NCBI GenBank assembly: GCA_009741485.1
Contig: CM019237.1
Span: 47,743,195-47,807,194, forward strand
Source: Malurus cyaneus samueli
Lineage: Eukaryota; Chordata; Aves; Passeriformes; Maluridae
Length of the DNA stretch: 64,000 bases
Direction: 5' to 3'
Shown here: one piece after another, positions 15,001-30,000 of the stretch
Numbering within the stretch: position 1 is the stretch's first letter
Layout of the letters: each line of letters begins with the position of its first letter
Made by a program: the position numbers and the translations under genes
The notes under the pieces: model-generated
Told to the model about the DNA's origin: nothing
The model's database searches: none
What the model saw: only the letters and a program-made list of their open reading frames with translations

Positions 15001-18000
15001 TTTACCTTTTCAAGAACAATCGCACACTGTCTGTCCACTCCAGAACAGACTGAAACTTCTCTTCATTCAGGACTTTTTGCAGAAGTAGAACAAAGAACTC
15101 AAGGAAGCGTGATTGCCCTCGGAATTTAAGCACTGCAATAAAGTAACAATGCAGGTGTTTATGCTGCAATAGGATTCTGAATTCAGCTCCAATTACAGCT
15201 ATGTATGTCTCAAAGCACATATTTATGTCATGTTGCATACTCATACTGACACTAAAATCAGGGATACGCAAAGGCAGTTGCTAAATGCTTCTTGTGATCG
15301 GGCACACAGAATCATAAGCTCACTCTAATACACTCCTAGAATGACAAACATTCTAGGGACAGAGATTTCTTTTAAATTTACCTGTTTCTAAGATTATTAA
15401 AAATTAAACATTATTCCATTTAAAATATTGATATTTTATATACTTAGCATCAACATCCTAAATAATGGGTTGCATTCACTTCTTAATGTCTTTATACTGA
15501 GAACCTTTTATAAGCTATGTTTCACTTGATTTTGTATATTTGAGAACCAAATGAAAATAGCATTTCCAAGAGCTTATTCCAAGCAAGAATGAGCTAGATT
15601 TACTGGCAAATTTCTGAAGTAAAGCAGCCTTTACAATTAAAAATAACACCAATTATCCTACCTTCTTGATAAGCACGTTCTGATGTCCAACATAAAATTA
15701 CAGGGTAGAGGAGCACAGGATTGTCCAGTCCTGTAAGCTGTGATCCAGGACCTACATCAAGAGCCAAATTAAATCCATTATGAAAAACAGTGAGAATATA
15801 CAATGGAAACTCCACCTGGGACTGTAACTGAAGATTTAAAAAAAAATCTTCTCTAGCACAGTTTCTTTTAAATCTCTCACTGTCACCCAGAGAGAAATTC
15901 AAAAGCTTGCTCTTTCCCTCTAATGTAAGTAGCTGTACAAATTAAATAAGAGCTTACAGATGTGACTGATGAACTTTCAGCCACTAGACTAATAAAAAGG
16001 ATGTCTGGGGTTCATCAGATGTCTAACAAAGATCCATGCAAATCATATGTGGAGGAGAATATGCAGAAAGGACATGCCAAAAATGTGTTTAAGGCTATAC
16101 AACACAAACTGATCATACGATACTACTATTGACTAGTGCTTACATTCAGGCTCTGCATAGATAGCATAAGTAGGTAGAGGATTTTTTTCTTAACCTAATA
16201 TTTACAGAAATATATGTATAGAAATTTAATTTTATCTATAAATAATAAATATTTATATAGGTATAGATGTAAATAATATATAGAATTTCACAGATATAAA
16301 TAATACAGAATATATAGGGCAATAACTTGGATTCAAGCTTCTGGCAGTTAAATGCAACCGCATTGCCAGCTGATCAGCACCAAAACAAGGTTACATGTGC
16401 TACTTGTTATTTTTCCTTAATAAAGAAACACGACCTACAAATTTTGTGCTTAGGCAAGTACTGTAGTTGGAAAACATCAATGCAGTGAACTCTGAAAAAA
16501 GCAAGATTAAAAACACACTAGTTGTAACCAGTTGTAATAATAGCTACAACCTCCCGAGAGAACAGTCAGTTTAAGTCTGTTGAATGTAAATATTGTTCAA
16601 TTAAACAGGACAGCCAGCAGGAAAAGCAGACTTTTAAAAATTTCCTTTTTAGGACATTTTTGATAATTTTTCACATTTGACAAGTTAAAAAATACGTTGT
16701 TCCAAATGAGTATTTCCACAAAGCAAAATATGTGCCAGAAATTCTTAACTGGGAAAAGATTTGAAATTTCAGAATTTTAATTGTACTGTTTATAAAATAT
16801 TTTGGTTTTCTCTTGTTTCAAAAGAAGCAGATTCAACTCTTTTCCATTTTTCTGGTACACTATCATCAATGGAATGCTAAGTGTTGATCCAATTATAAGG
16901 ATTTCCTATTACAATTCTTTTTCCAAAACATTTTTAACAGCATGACCTACAGTTGTGCTCATTATTCTAAACCATTCATATACGTAAGGACAGCTGTAAG
17001 CCTTCAATGACCTCACCAAAAGGCTTCTTCTCAATTTGTATGCTGAAGCTTATTGACAAATAGCCTATTTCAACAACTGGTCAATTATTTGCCAGCTACT
17101 GAAAATGTGTTTTTTCTAGCTGATCAATCCGTTAATTTAACTTTCTATTAAGTAATCAATGTGATTTTCAATTAACTCACAGAATTCTTTTATTATGTAA
17201 CTTGTTCTGCACAAAAGTAAGCATCAATGTGAGCAGCAAAAAAAAAAAAAAAAAAAAAAATGATTAATGCAGATTAATGGAATTTTTCCATCATTCCTTA
17301 TCCTATTTTTTACAAGAATGCTTTCTCTTCTGAACAGGTGCACATACAGAGATGATGGATAACTGGGCTGTGAGTCATCAGTGTGGTCTTGCAGCAAAGG
17401 CCAGGTGCATACTGGGCTGTGCTAGAAACAGCACAGCCAGCAGGTCAATGACTGTTCCCCTCTATACAGCACTTGTGAGACCACATCTAAATTACTGTGA
17501 TGAGTTTGCCTTTGGACACTGACATAGTGTAGTAAGTTGAGTGAAGAACAACCAAGATGAGAAGGAGCTATAGCACATGACAGCAGGAACAGGCTGAGGG
17601 AACTGGGTTTACTCAGGAAGAGAAGGCTAAGAGTAATCTTCACCTACCCAATAGGACTACAGAATGTGGAGACAGACTGTCCTCACTGCCAGCCCAACAG
17701 GCAATAGAAATAAGCTGGAAATCAGAAAACTCCAAACACATATAAAGAAAATCCATAAGGGTGGTCAACTATTGGAACAGGCTGCTCATAACAGTTTGTC
17801 TTAGGTTGATGTTGTGCCAATCCTGTATTCCTATATTCCGTCAGCTTGTATTCCCAAAAGGTGCCCGTGCCTTTAAATCTGACCCGGAAGAAGGGGCAGG
17901 GGCGGTGCGGGCAGTTTAAAAGCCAGGGCTGCCACGCAGCCATTTGCTTTTTGAACCTCAGCATGAGCACTGCAGGAGTCCTTGCTTGCTGCATGCAGGG

Positions 18001-21000
18001 GAGTTAGCTTGGGCAAACAGCTTTCCCTGGACTACCACCCCTTCTGCGGCTCCTGTGATTTTTTTTCTTTTGGAGCAATTCAGCGGCCAGCGGGGACAAG
18101 CGGCACCACTCTGTCTCATCCCAGACTCCAGAAGAAGCCAAGCTGGTGACAAGAAGCACACCGAGCCCTGTTTCATCCACAGTGAGGAAAGGACTATAAT
18201 CAGGTTTTTCCACTGTTGCCCAAGCGCCACGTGGACCTTTTTTTTTCTTTTGTTTCTTTTTTCCCAGGGATAGGAGCCACCATCTTTTCTCCGCACCACG
18301 TGGCTGAGCGGCTGTGGGGGGAGCGAGCAGCATGCGTTCCAGGACTTTTAAATATCCAACAGTTACTCAGTTTCTTTAATCTGTGTCCTGTGGGCACCTT
18401 GTTTTGTTAATAAACCACTTTTCTCTTCACTTTTGCCAACACTCTATTTATTAGTGGGAAAAATTATCCTTTTTCACTTCAGATGAAACATTTACTCTGT
18501 AACATTTTTCTCTGAAAACATTGTCTCAAACTGAGATACCGTTGCAGAATCTATTTCTTCAGAAAGATTAAAAACTTGAATGGCAAGCTTCAGAGTGACC
18601 TGATCTAACTGTACCTGTTTTGAGAATGGGGTTGGAATAAATACCTTCCAGAAAAGCTTTCCAATCTATACAACTCAATCTATCCAGCCTCCAAGGAATA
18701 CAAGATGCCACATAAATATAAAGGGAAAAAATCAGTAGTGTCTCTGAGTTCAAGTTCTAACCGAATTTTATTTATGATTCTAACTTTAATTCATCTAACT
18801 TTGGCGGAATTATTAGGCAGAAAATTCTTGTTCTTGATACAGAGTCTACGATATTTTAAAATTCATATATTCATTCCTGAGTTGAAAAAGTAGTTAAATA
18901 CTAGCACGCATGTAATTCCTTCACAAAAAGGACAATTTCTGTTAACTTTCTTCAGTGAAAGTTTTCTCCACTAAAATTCCCTGCAATGGTCATTAGTACT
19001 AGCATGGGTAGAGTACTAAGACAAGCTATAAATGCACAGTAGTCTTTGCCACTGTGTTTTCTGATTAAAGAAGAAAAAGAAAGCTTAAATAACATGGAAT
19101 CCAACTTAAATAGATTAGGAGAACGTATATTTTTGTAGAATTGTGCACAAATTAATATTCCTTTGAAAGAAGAAATGAGTGTTCCACTGGAAATTAAAAA
19201 ATATGAATACACACATTACTACCAGGTGATCACTACCAAGATCATTATTGCTTTGGTTGATTCATCATGGAAGATATAACAACTAAAAGTACTTCTTCAG
19301 TAAATGTTTTTTTTTTTTTTTTAACAAATAAACCACAGATAACTCCATAGAAAAAGTTAAGAAATGTTTCAACAGTACACCTACCTGGTTCTGTCAGTTT
19401 GAGGAGACTTGATTCAAGAGTACTCAGATTTTCTGTTGCTTTTGCCCTTGCAGCTAAATGGGATGTCCTTGTGGAACGGGTCTGAAATATTGAATATTTT
19501 GTTATGAAAGCTTAGCTTAATTAAATTAACTTAATTAAAACCAGCATGTCAAGTGGAATTTAGCTTAGACCCCAAGTCTTCTAAATCTATATCTTATAAT
19601 TTCATCAATATTATTTTTCTTTTCTGATGAAATAAAAATTATGCTCATGATAGCACAGCATATTTTGTCAAGCATGAGGACTATCCATGTCTGGAGTTGT
19701 TCATGACCAGGCTGGATGAGGTGCTGAGCAACCTGGTCTAGTGGAAGGTATCCCTGCCCAAGCTGGGGGCTGGAGCTAGATGATTTTTAAGGTCTCTTCC
19801 AACCCAAACCATTCTATGATGCCAGTATAAAAAAAATAATAAATCTAGTCTCCAAAATAATGAAACACACAATTCAGAGAAAAGGTAAAAATTGGAGCAA
19901 CTACTTTTACCTCTTTGCCAGAGTGTGTTTCTTCAGTTTTCTGATCTACTGACAGGCTGGGTGAAACTGCTGGTGAGTCCAACAATTTTTTCCCATAGTT
20001 AATGATAATTACTGCAAGTTCATACTCTTTCCATGAATGCAGTACCTATTGAAGAATCATCTTTTATATATTTTTTTGTTTACAGAAAATGTAATATTTC
20101 ATTACTATCTACTTATAGTTGTCAAAATGCATTAATACTATAAATAGCAATTAATTACTCAATATGCACATTTCTTTTAATATAAAAACCAGGACTGCAG
20201 ACATGTAAAATAATTGGAATTGCAGATATGTTATCTGTGTGTTCTACTTCTGCTTAGCCTATCCCTCAGAGAATAGAAAGATTTACCCAGAAGTATCTAT
20301 TGCTGTGATTGATACTCTCCCTGTTCTCAGGCAGAACTCCTATCAAATAACATAAAGGGTAACTAAAAGATCCTCATTTACCTCCCTGGTACCAAGCTGC
20401 ACATTTTAAAATCCCAACTGTATAAGTGAAAGGAGTGGTGAAATTTATTTTTAAATTACAAAATGCAGAAATTAACAATGTAGTGAATGTTTTCAGATGG
20501 CTTTATCTTCTTTAGATAGAGCTCTATTTTTAGATGGCTTTATCTTCTTTATCTTCTTAGATTGTGCTTCTACTGTGGGCAAGCTGACTTCACATTAGGA
20601 CCTTTGCCTTTGTGATACCAAGTGTACAGACTACCTTAGGATAAAAACAGTACATGACCTGACAGAAGAAAACCACATACCATGGTTTAATGAGAAGCAT
20701 TTACAATTCTTTTCTTCTCTCTGCTATTCTGTATGCTATCCCATTGAAATACTACCTCTAACTAAAAAAAAATCAGCAATATAAGTGATAGTCAGCTGAG
20801 GAATCCAACAACAAACAAACACTTAATCAAGATTTCAAGGTTCCTAATAGGCTTTATTAGCCCTGATAAGGTTCATCCACACCCTATGCCTGTGGGGCCA
20901 GGAGCTCCCTCTCAGCTCAAGTCTAAGCCTACAGTCCCTGCAGGCTCCTACATGGCAGGAATGCTGATCTCCAGCTGGATCCAAGCTGTGCCTGGTACAG

Positions 21001-24000
21001 AAATGGATCCACCAGACTGGGCACCTGGCCCATGGACCAACTTTTGAGTTTGACCTCAGACAGTTCCCATCATGATGGACCAGCCTGCTGGGCTCTGTCT
21101 GACCCTAACCACCTCACCAGACCTTACCCTGACCTGTGGACTGACTTCCCAGCTTCAAATCTGACCTGCTTCAACACCACAGACTTGCCTGATAGTCTGG
21201 ATGCCTGGCTGAACTTGACTACTAGGTGCTGTTCTCAGCCATGGCACTGCCCTTGGCTCCTGGCCTCACAACAATTCAGAGCATTTTTAGGCTTATTTGG
21301 TACTGATCTGCTCTTGTGAGGCGAGCACAGAGATTCAGCTCCTATAAAGACTGAGTTGAGGAGCCACCAACATGGGGGAGTCTCTCAAATCTTTAGCCAT
21401 AGCTCAGCTTCAGTATAAGCACTTAGTTGAAGTGTATTCAAAGCTAGAGGAAAGCTGACTTTTTCGCTTTTTATCATACATTTATGATAGTGAGTAATTT
21501 AACTGTAGCATATCTCTATATCTGAGAAAAAAAAAAAATCCAGTACCATATTTCTCCTTATCTCACTAAATAGATTATCTAGATCATAAATGTCATCTAC
21601 AGAGATATATTATGTTTGAAAGTTAAGGTGTTTTTATTCCTGCCAGTATACAAGACTAAGCAGTATAAAGTCTCTTGTATCTAATTAGCAACTAAAACAG
21701 ATATGTTAATCTGATTAAAACTATGGCTATGGCTTATTTGCCATTTCAAAACTTATATTACATGTACATCTTACTGAAAATAGTACTACCTTAAATGTAA
21801 AAATGCACACATTGATATAACTTGTAGATTTGATGACATGGACTAATAGCTACTATTTTCTGAACAAATAAACATTAAAAACTCAAAATGTTATTATAAT
21901 AAATGCACTGATTCAAATATACTAATAAATACTTGTATGCCTTTAGTATTTCAGAATGCTGGTTCTCCAACTTAACATTCTGAGGGTCAGCTTACTAATT
22001 CTCTTCTTTTTCTCTAAATGACAAGAGCTATATCTCAAATTAAGCTGTAAGCACATCAATACCTTTGCTGTATGAAATGAAGTACAAGCTATCATATGCT
22101 GAATACTCTCATAACATCCTTCCTGTGTCCTTTGCAAAATAGCACTTGGGACTTCTTGGAGGACAGCCAAGCATTTAATGAGGATCTGTAAATACAAGGG
22201 TTAAAACAGTGTTTGGAGTCCAGAGCTTATTTCCAAGCTTGTATGTCTGTACATGGTCTATTGTATTTGATGGCAAACTTTAAAAATACTTTAAAATCTA
22301 ATGAATAGGATGAAACATTAGCTCTGGAAATGCCAATAATAAAATTTCTATTTGATTTAACAACCAAGTTAGATTTCAACCACAGACCTTTGGAATAAAT
22401 TACATGTTACAAAAAATCCCAGATATTAAATTATGCACACAAGATGGATATTTCTCCTCATTTAATTAACATGAAATCCAAGAATGCTTAATTTAGCAAT
22501 ATTACATAATCCTACTGGAGGTTTGCTTAAAAATATATTGAGATAGTCAGGATTTCAAATGAAAGAAAAATGTTTCCAGTATGCTGTCAAAACAAATAGT
22601 TTTCCCCCATTTTGTCTATCAGACATGAAAAGAACATGTGGCTAAATTATCTTTCACTTTAATCAAGAAATTTTAAACAGGAGCCATTTCCAGTGGCTAG
22701 CTGTACCTTTCGAAAAACACTACAGCCAACTAGATGTTAAGGAAGAAGTTATTTCTGTATTCAAACAGATGATTTTTTTTTTCCTAAGCACTACTGAAAA
22801 CTTCTTAGGGCCTTAAGTGCCCCAGTAATCCTTCCCTGAGCATCCTCACTTGAGACCTCCCCTCACATCCTCTGCCCAAGAGCGCCAGTCAAACTCAGAC
22901 AAGAGCTTTCAGTCCATGCCTGAGCTGTGCTTTTGCCGTGCTGGTCTTCAGTTCTTTCTCCTGGGTGGACTTTTGACCTCTGTTGTAGCCTTGTTTCCAG
23001 CCTCTGGCTTCAATTCCTGCATCTTCTGACTTTTTCTCCTGGCTGGACCCTGGGCCAACCCAATAACCTCACCTTTTCTGGACTGTCAGTGGATCCTCTT
23101 ACCAACACCCTGATCTGTCTGCCTTATTCAGCTGCTGCTAGTCTGTGCTCACCTGCAGTGCAGTCACCTCACTCTTTCTCACAGAGTGAATATTGCTCTT
23201 ACGGCTGCTATCTAAAATGGCTACCTAATTACAGGAAAAAATTTGCATATTTCTACTGTATCCTTGCTGCACCTAAAAAACACATCTGCTTCTTCAGAAA
23301 TGGCAGGGAAGGATTTGATATTCTGTTTTCAAAGAGAGGGTGCTTGCTTCTGGAAAGGAGCACATGCCTGAAAACTAGAGACTGCATTTTCAAAACAGTG
23401 AAGAGCTTTCTTTTCTTTAAGAAGAAAACAGAACTGTATACAAGAAACATTCCGAATTAAAAAAAAAAAAAAAAAAAGAAGACAACAATGTTGCTTTTCT
23501 TTCCTCAAAATTGCCATTTGCAAATTACGATCAAGTAGAAGTTAAATTGTAGATTCTGCTACAGTTTAAAATTTTAACAATTATCCTGAAGAATCAATTG
23601 ACTGTCTGCAGTCACTCTGCCATAACTGAGAGCAGAAAGTGTGCAGCTTACACTGAACACACATATATGCACTGGGGACACAAAACTATAAAAGGCTTTT
23701 CTTTCATCAGATATTAAGAAGTCAAAGCCTAGCTATTTAGCTCTCCAACTTTACTGTCTATTATAAGTTTAATTTGAATCACTGCAGCTGCAGGATTTGA
23801 CAGCTCTTTTGCCCTAAAATGCTCTTACCTGAACTACTGGCACTGAAAAAATCTTGTGAAAAATAAGTGGAGCGAGGAGGCCATACAATTGTACAACAGA
23901 CTGCAGGGAGTAACTTGCATCGTTCAACCAGTTGCTAAGTTCAATTGCCACAGTCATTCTTTCACATTCTGCTAATCTAGCAACCTGTAAAAGAAAAAGG

Positions 24001-27000
24001 CATTTTGATTTAAATATGCATTCTGTTGTTTCAAATCATTTGAGAGTGGAAGAAGACAAATGTTATTGCAATTTTAAAAGCAGGATAAGCAGCAAGATAA
24101 AAGTTTTAAAATGAATTTACATTGACACCTGTTAGAAGCATATTAAAAACCACATTATTACTGATTCTAAAGGAAACGGCTCTCTTGATCGAATTGTGCC
24201 CTTTAAGTTTATCCATATAAATTACAAATGGAGGCTGATTAATAACCTCAAACTATGTGGAGTGGAAATTTTACATGCTATCCTCTCATAGTAGGTTAGG
24301 GAAGGATAATTCCTTCTTTCCCCTTCAAGTTATGTGCTGCAGTCCTGGCAAGTGCTAGGTGATTGAGTAAAGTCTCTGAGTAATCAACTGCTCACATTTT
24401 TACAAGCACTTCAGCAAAGAAAGGAATAGAATAGGAATGCAATAATACAGAAGGCAAAACTTGACTACCCAAATAAATAAGAAAGGGTCTATTTTGTCAT
24501 CAACATGCCATTATAGTACAAAAAAGAGTCTGAAATAAAATATGAGTATATTAAAACCATGAAAACCTTGTTAGAATTTAAATCTTAATTAAAATATATC
24601 CATTAAATAGCAGAAATGTTTTTTAAAAATCAAGGTCCATCTTACTAGACAAAATTAACAATTAATATACTTTTTTCTTAATTTATAATCTGCCAGCATT
24701 TGAGTAAAGGAAAACCCTTACTCAGTAGAAATCAGTGGGCTTTGGATTAGACAATAACTGATTCAGATACCATCATTCCATCAGGATGTAAATAAACAAC
24801 AGTTTCTGAAATGACCATGTAACCCACAGAAAATAGAGTATTCTGTAAACAGGATTACTTGATTGCAGCATCTATCTTGTTATGATGAAATAAAGCTGAT
24901 GAAAAAGTAAAATCAAATTCAGTTTATTATTTCAAACCACACATACTTGGTTTTTATAAATTATCTCATTGGAGCAGATGGAGTCACAGAAGAGTGCTCC
25001 TTCGATGACATTAATGTCAGAGACAGCAAATATAGCCCTCAAAAAGAGGTGCAAGGTAATAGGAGATGTCCGAGATACAGCTTCAAAACGTAACCTACAA
25101 AATACAAAAGCAAAAGAACAACAAAAGTATGTTACTTATGATTCAGATCTCATATGCCTGAAACTGCATTACGATAAAATGAAATCTTTAGTTTAAAAAT
25201 TATGGACAAAAATAATTGCTATAGCTTCTTCTGGGAATCAGATTTATATACAAACATGGAAAACTGCTTAAAATGTCTAAATTTAAAAAAAAGGCTTCCT
25301 CTGGAATTGCTGTCTACCTTCTACTATTCTAAAACAACTTTTCCTTATCTGTATCATCCAGTCCAGTGAAACTAATTCTGAATTGTCTTTGAAAACTTGG
25401 GATGGTATAGCTTATTTATTTTCACTGTTTCCTTTTACACATTGTTCTTTTGTATTCTGACAGCAATACATGCAGTTGTGAAGTCCATCACTAAGTATTA
25501 CTAAGAGGCTTCCTTTCAACACTTGTGTCTCATATTACAAGTCCCAAAAGAATCTCTTTTCTATTGCCTGCTTTTCTGTCAAGATGGTTTTTGGTTGGTT
25601 CTCTTCTTTGGGGACAGAGGGGCATTTGTACTTGCTCTATTTTTTAAATATTTTTGTTACAGGAAAAATCCTATGATTTTGAAGACAAAAAAAAAAAAAT
25701 TCCTTCTTCTCCTCGATTGTATTTCCTGAAAGAGACAGAAACTCGAGAAGGAAGATCAAACAGACATTCACACACTTGACGTTACCAAGATATCACCAAC
25801 AGGGGCTTCTGGCTGGAAACAGAGGTTTCCTTTCCTTCAGGCTCCCTCTACCGTCGCTTCAGTGGGTGCAATTTCTTACCTACTGGGTCAGTAAAACTGA
25901 AACTGCCCGATACTGCAGCTGTGAGAATCTTCCATATCAATTAAAAAAAAAAAAAAGGGGAAAAAACCAAAAGAGGCTTGGCCATAAATTTCAGAAAAGT
26001 AAAATCCCTGAAACTGCTTTGCACAGCTACTTAAAATGTTCTGTCTTCATCTGATTAATCTGAAATCAGACTTGTTAAAATGTTATCTCTAGAGGTGTAT
26101 GTATTTTAAAAAGAATAATTTATTATTAAAAAAAAATATAAAAAATTGCAAAGAACAGCAAAATGACTATTCCTGCTTTGTTGCCTAGGCCAGGGATAGA
26201 TTAAAAAACTCCACATAGTCATGAAATAGGATATACACTGATTATCTGCCTGCATCAATACAATCCACAGGCTGTGTGTAAATCCCAAGTGCTGCTGTGG
26301 CTTTGGCACGCGACATCCAGACCCTCGGTGCATTTGTGTGCCCAGTACCAGACACGTGGTGGCACTTGAAGGGCAGACAGGATACACACCAGGGCTCTGG
26401 CTGAGCCTCACATAAAAAGAATACATTCAGACACACACTTTCTCCCCTCACAGGAATCAAATCTCACAAAGTCTGCACTGCTTGCAAGCAAACAGCATTA
26501 CCATGACAAATACATGCTGATGCAAGTATATAAAAACAACAGAGAGAAAAACTAGCTACATTCTGTGTCTCAGAATAGCTGATTTTAACTTATTTACTGG
26601 TTTGTAAAGTGGGAATTGAATTATTTTGACAAAACTTAGAGGAAATCCCTCTTAACAACTGTTTCTCAAAACAAGGATCTTTATTTCTTCTTTAATTCTT
26701 GAAATATTCCAGAACTCTTAATAGTTGCTTTTTGTTATTATGGTGTCAAGACTCAGCTAGTCTGCCAAATGTAAGCAGAGATGCTGTGAAACTTATCTGT
26801 ACCTCCTCCACAAGTTTGCCAAAACTTTCCTAATGAAAGAATTTGTCTAAATAGAATTACACAAAAGTGACATTGATGATTTGTATTCAGTTATATTGGG
26901 TGTTAGCTCATTATCAAATAATAAATAGTAGACTTATATTTAAAACTGTTTTTCTTATAATAGTTCATGTCTATTATTTCATAAAAATTTCTTTTATCTG

Positions 27001-30000
27001 GGAATAAATTCAGTTTCAATGTATTTTTCAATCTAGACCTATTGAATTTTAGTAAATGTAACCACAAAATTTCGAGCTGGGTTTTGTCATCATTAAAACC
27101 ATACAATATTATGCTTGAACATTTGAAATATTTTCATAAAAGAATTCATTTTAAAAATCTATAAAGCCTGTTAGCATATGCAAAGACTATTGGCAGATTA
27201 TACAGCCACTCCAAAACAAAATTAGCAAGCACTATTTTGGCTGCTGTTCTTGACAAAATTGCCACAATTTTTGAAATCTATTGCCCCCTTAATTGAAAAA
27301 TCCAAAATCCAGTGCACATTATACATTTTGCATATGAAAATAATCACACAAAATTAGTACCCACTTTAGAAATGTTTCCCAATTATCTTACGAACACAGC
27401 CATTATAAAGAATTAGGTGTGTAAATGTTAGCAGTTCCATAAATAACAAAAATCCTCTGCTAATTATAAACCCCTGTATTTTTATAACACATTTCACAAT
27501 GTTTTACTCAGAACGTTTTTCATATCACAAGCCTGAACAAAATTACACTACTTGGAATGCTTTTAAATAAAATGTGCACATCTATAATTAGACAATAATT
27601 ACAGACAATTAATTAACTAGTATTTTAATTTTGTTTCACCAGTTACCTTTTTTCAGATATAGTGAAATTACTAGTTGCAGAAATAACAGCTGCATTGGGA
27701 GGTAGTTCAGAAGAATCTGAAACAAAGTAATCCCACATTGGTGAAAATGCTTCTCTGGCTAATCTAAAGTTGCCAGTCAGCCAGGCTACCTACAAAACAA
27801 ACAATCAGTGAGTAGAAAATTCATCAAATAACCAAGCCAGATATAGTCATAGGATAAAGAAGGTTTACAAAACTCCCCACAATGTAAATTTACAATTTCT
27901 CTAAAAATATTCTGATATATTTGAATTAAATATATGTAGCAACAATCTGATTCTACTAATATTAGTGTGGTTCATATTTAGCATCAGAGTAAGCAAGATC
28001 TCCTTGATGGTTGACCAATGCTTTAACAGCCCTGTGTGGAATACTTCACAGCATTGTGCTGCAGTTTTTGAAGGCATATAAATTCATCTAGGTTTATTTC
28101 ACTTTTGCTAATACTGCAGAATGCCCTTCTGCTCTGAATAACGGCATGTAAACTAAGCCAAATAAGTAGGCATAAATTCATGTGGATACCTGGAATATTT
28201 TATGAAAGTTTTAAGAAAACTGTTCCACATGATCTATCCATAGGGCTAGACAATCTCATTTTTCTCTATGTCACAATCTGTTTTCAATATCTTTTAATAA
28301 GAACACAGATAATTATGATGAAAATCTGATGACATTTGTGGTCTTTCACAAGACATTACAAAACTAACTTCAATATGAAAATGGTTGGTTTTGATACCTG
28401 GTAAGTTCAAAAACATTTTTAATTTCATAATGACTAGTAAGGTGATTTCTAGTGAATTCAATCCAAAAAATGGAAAAAAATATTATTAAAAAGAAGAAAG
28501 AAGTTAAAAGCAGACTGAAAAACAGAGATGGGTAAGAAAATCAGCTGAGACAGTCCTTTCCACTTAACCTGTCATTTCCAATAATTTTGAATTAAGACTC
28601 AACTTACTTAGATATACTATTTTTTACTTTAGAATTGTGATTTGTGCTTATCAAGCTTTTGGCAAGAAGGTCTCAAGCAGTTACCCAATGTAGTTTTAGA
28701 ACAACCACTGAAATACAAATAATTACAACCAAATTAAAGTATTATTCATTATCATACTCTAACCCTACCTGAGTTAAATATGCTCGAACAGCGGTAGCAG
28801 AAAGGGGTGGATAGGCAAGGATTGGCTTTGTCTGTTGCCCAATGGCTTCACCAATAAGTTTTCCATCTGAAGAATATGCTGCGACGGCAAATACGTATTT
28901 CTCATTGGCATCTAAGCCTTGTACACTTAAGAGGGTTTTCCCATCTGCTGGTATCTAACAATAAAAATATTTTTATAGTTACACCCACTATACCAAAATC
29001 AAATCTCAAATCCTAAACTTTCCTTGTTAAACTATTTAATGGACTTGTACACAATCAAAGTACAACCTAAGTTAACAGCATGTCATGTACTAGATTCTTG
29101 TACTAAACTCTTGAAAACTATAATAACGAAATGATAGGTGAAAAAAAGCAACAGTTGTCTCTGGAATGCTGATGCATATACAAAGCACAGAACCTAAGAG
29201 TGCATTGAAGTACCAGAACCTGAGGTTTCTTTAAGATATTTGTGTCCATTTGAACTTTCACACAGTGACAGGGCGTGCTTGCACTCATTGAGCTGAAACA
29301 TTGTGACCCTGAAATGTGCTTCCAGAAAAAGATCATTTTGCTCTCCTTCATGCATGCCTACTTCTTGTATTAGATATGGGCCGAGACATCTCTGGTCCTT
29401 TCAGCACCATTAACAGCAGTTTAGAGTTTGTGAAGCACACAAAATCCTTTCAGGATCTTTATTTTTTCCTTCAAGTAATTGTGCACCTGCACTTTAACAT
29501 CATGGGTCACTCCTAACAGGCTTTTTTACCTTCCCTTCTGTTACCAGGATTACTTACATAAGGAAGATTTGAAGACTTCAAGGGTCTTAAAACAAGAAAC
29601 AAGGGCCAATGATGAAAAGACAACATGAGAATTGAGATCATCAATAACACAGCATCAACATAATGCTCTTATTCAAACACAGTCTGGCCTTCTAAGGAGA
29701 CCTCTGAACAAGAGAAATCCTTTCAAATGCTGGGACTGACTCCTGAACCAGCAGACCAGAAATTAGAGTACACCAGTCTGCAACATCCTTTTATGATAAG
29801 TTGATAGATCGTTCGATCCCCAAGAACTCTAAACCTTTTTCCTGGAGTCGGCAGATACAGGCTTTGTCTGCAGATCAGAATTTTACAAAAGCATATCCTG
29901 AGGCTAACAGAAGTTCCATTGCTGAGGCATATGGTTAACCTCAGGTCTGTGCCTCCAGTGCCTGTCAGAGCTAAGACAGTCAGTGGCCTGGATGGACTGC

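Noticed and set aside
17944..18410. Overlapping open frames of 60-113 codons on both strands near 18 kb
   Set aside because: All fall inside the GC-rich LTR-like element and have no protein similarity.
22927..23460. 177-codon plus-strand frame
   Set aside because: Leu/Ser/Cys-rich translation of a C/T-rich block and A-rich tail; no domain, no splice context, antisense to the gene.
24969..25196. 75-codon plus-strand frame over exon 24
   Set aside because: Antisense shadow of the real minus-strand exon.
29118..29351. A stretch reading FWYFNALLG as the VSWY-type exon of the fibronectin module
   Set aside because: Wrong phase and poor match; the true exon was then found at 31317-31409.
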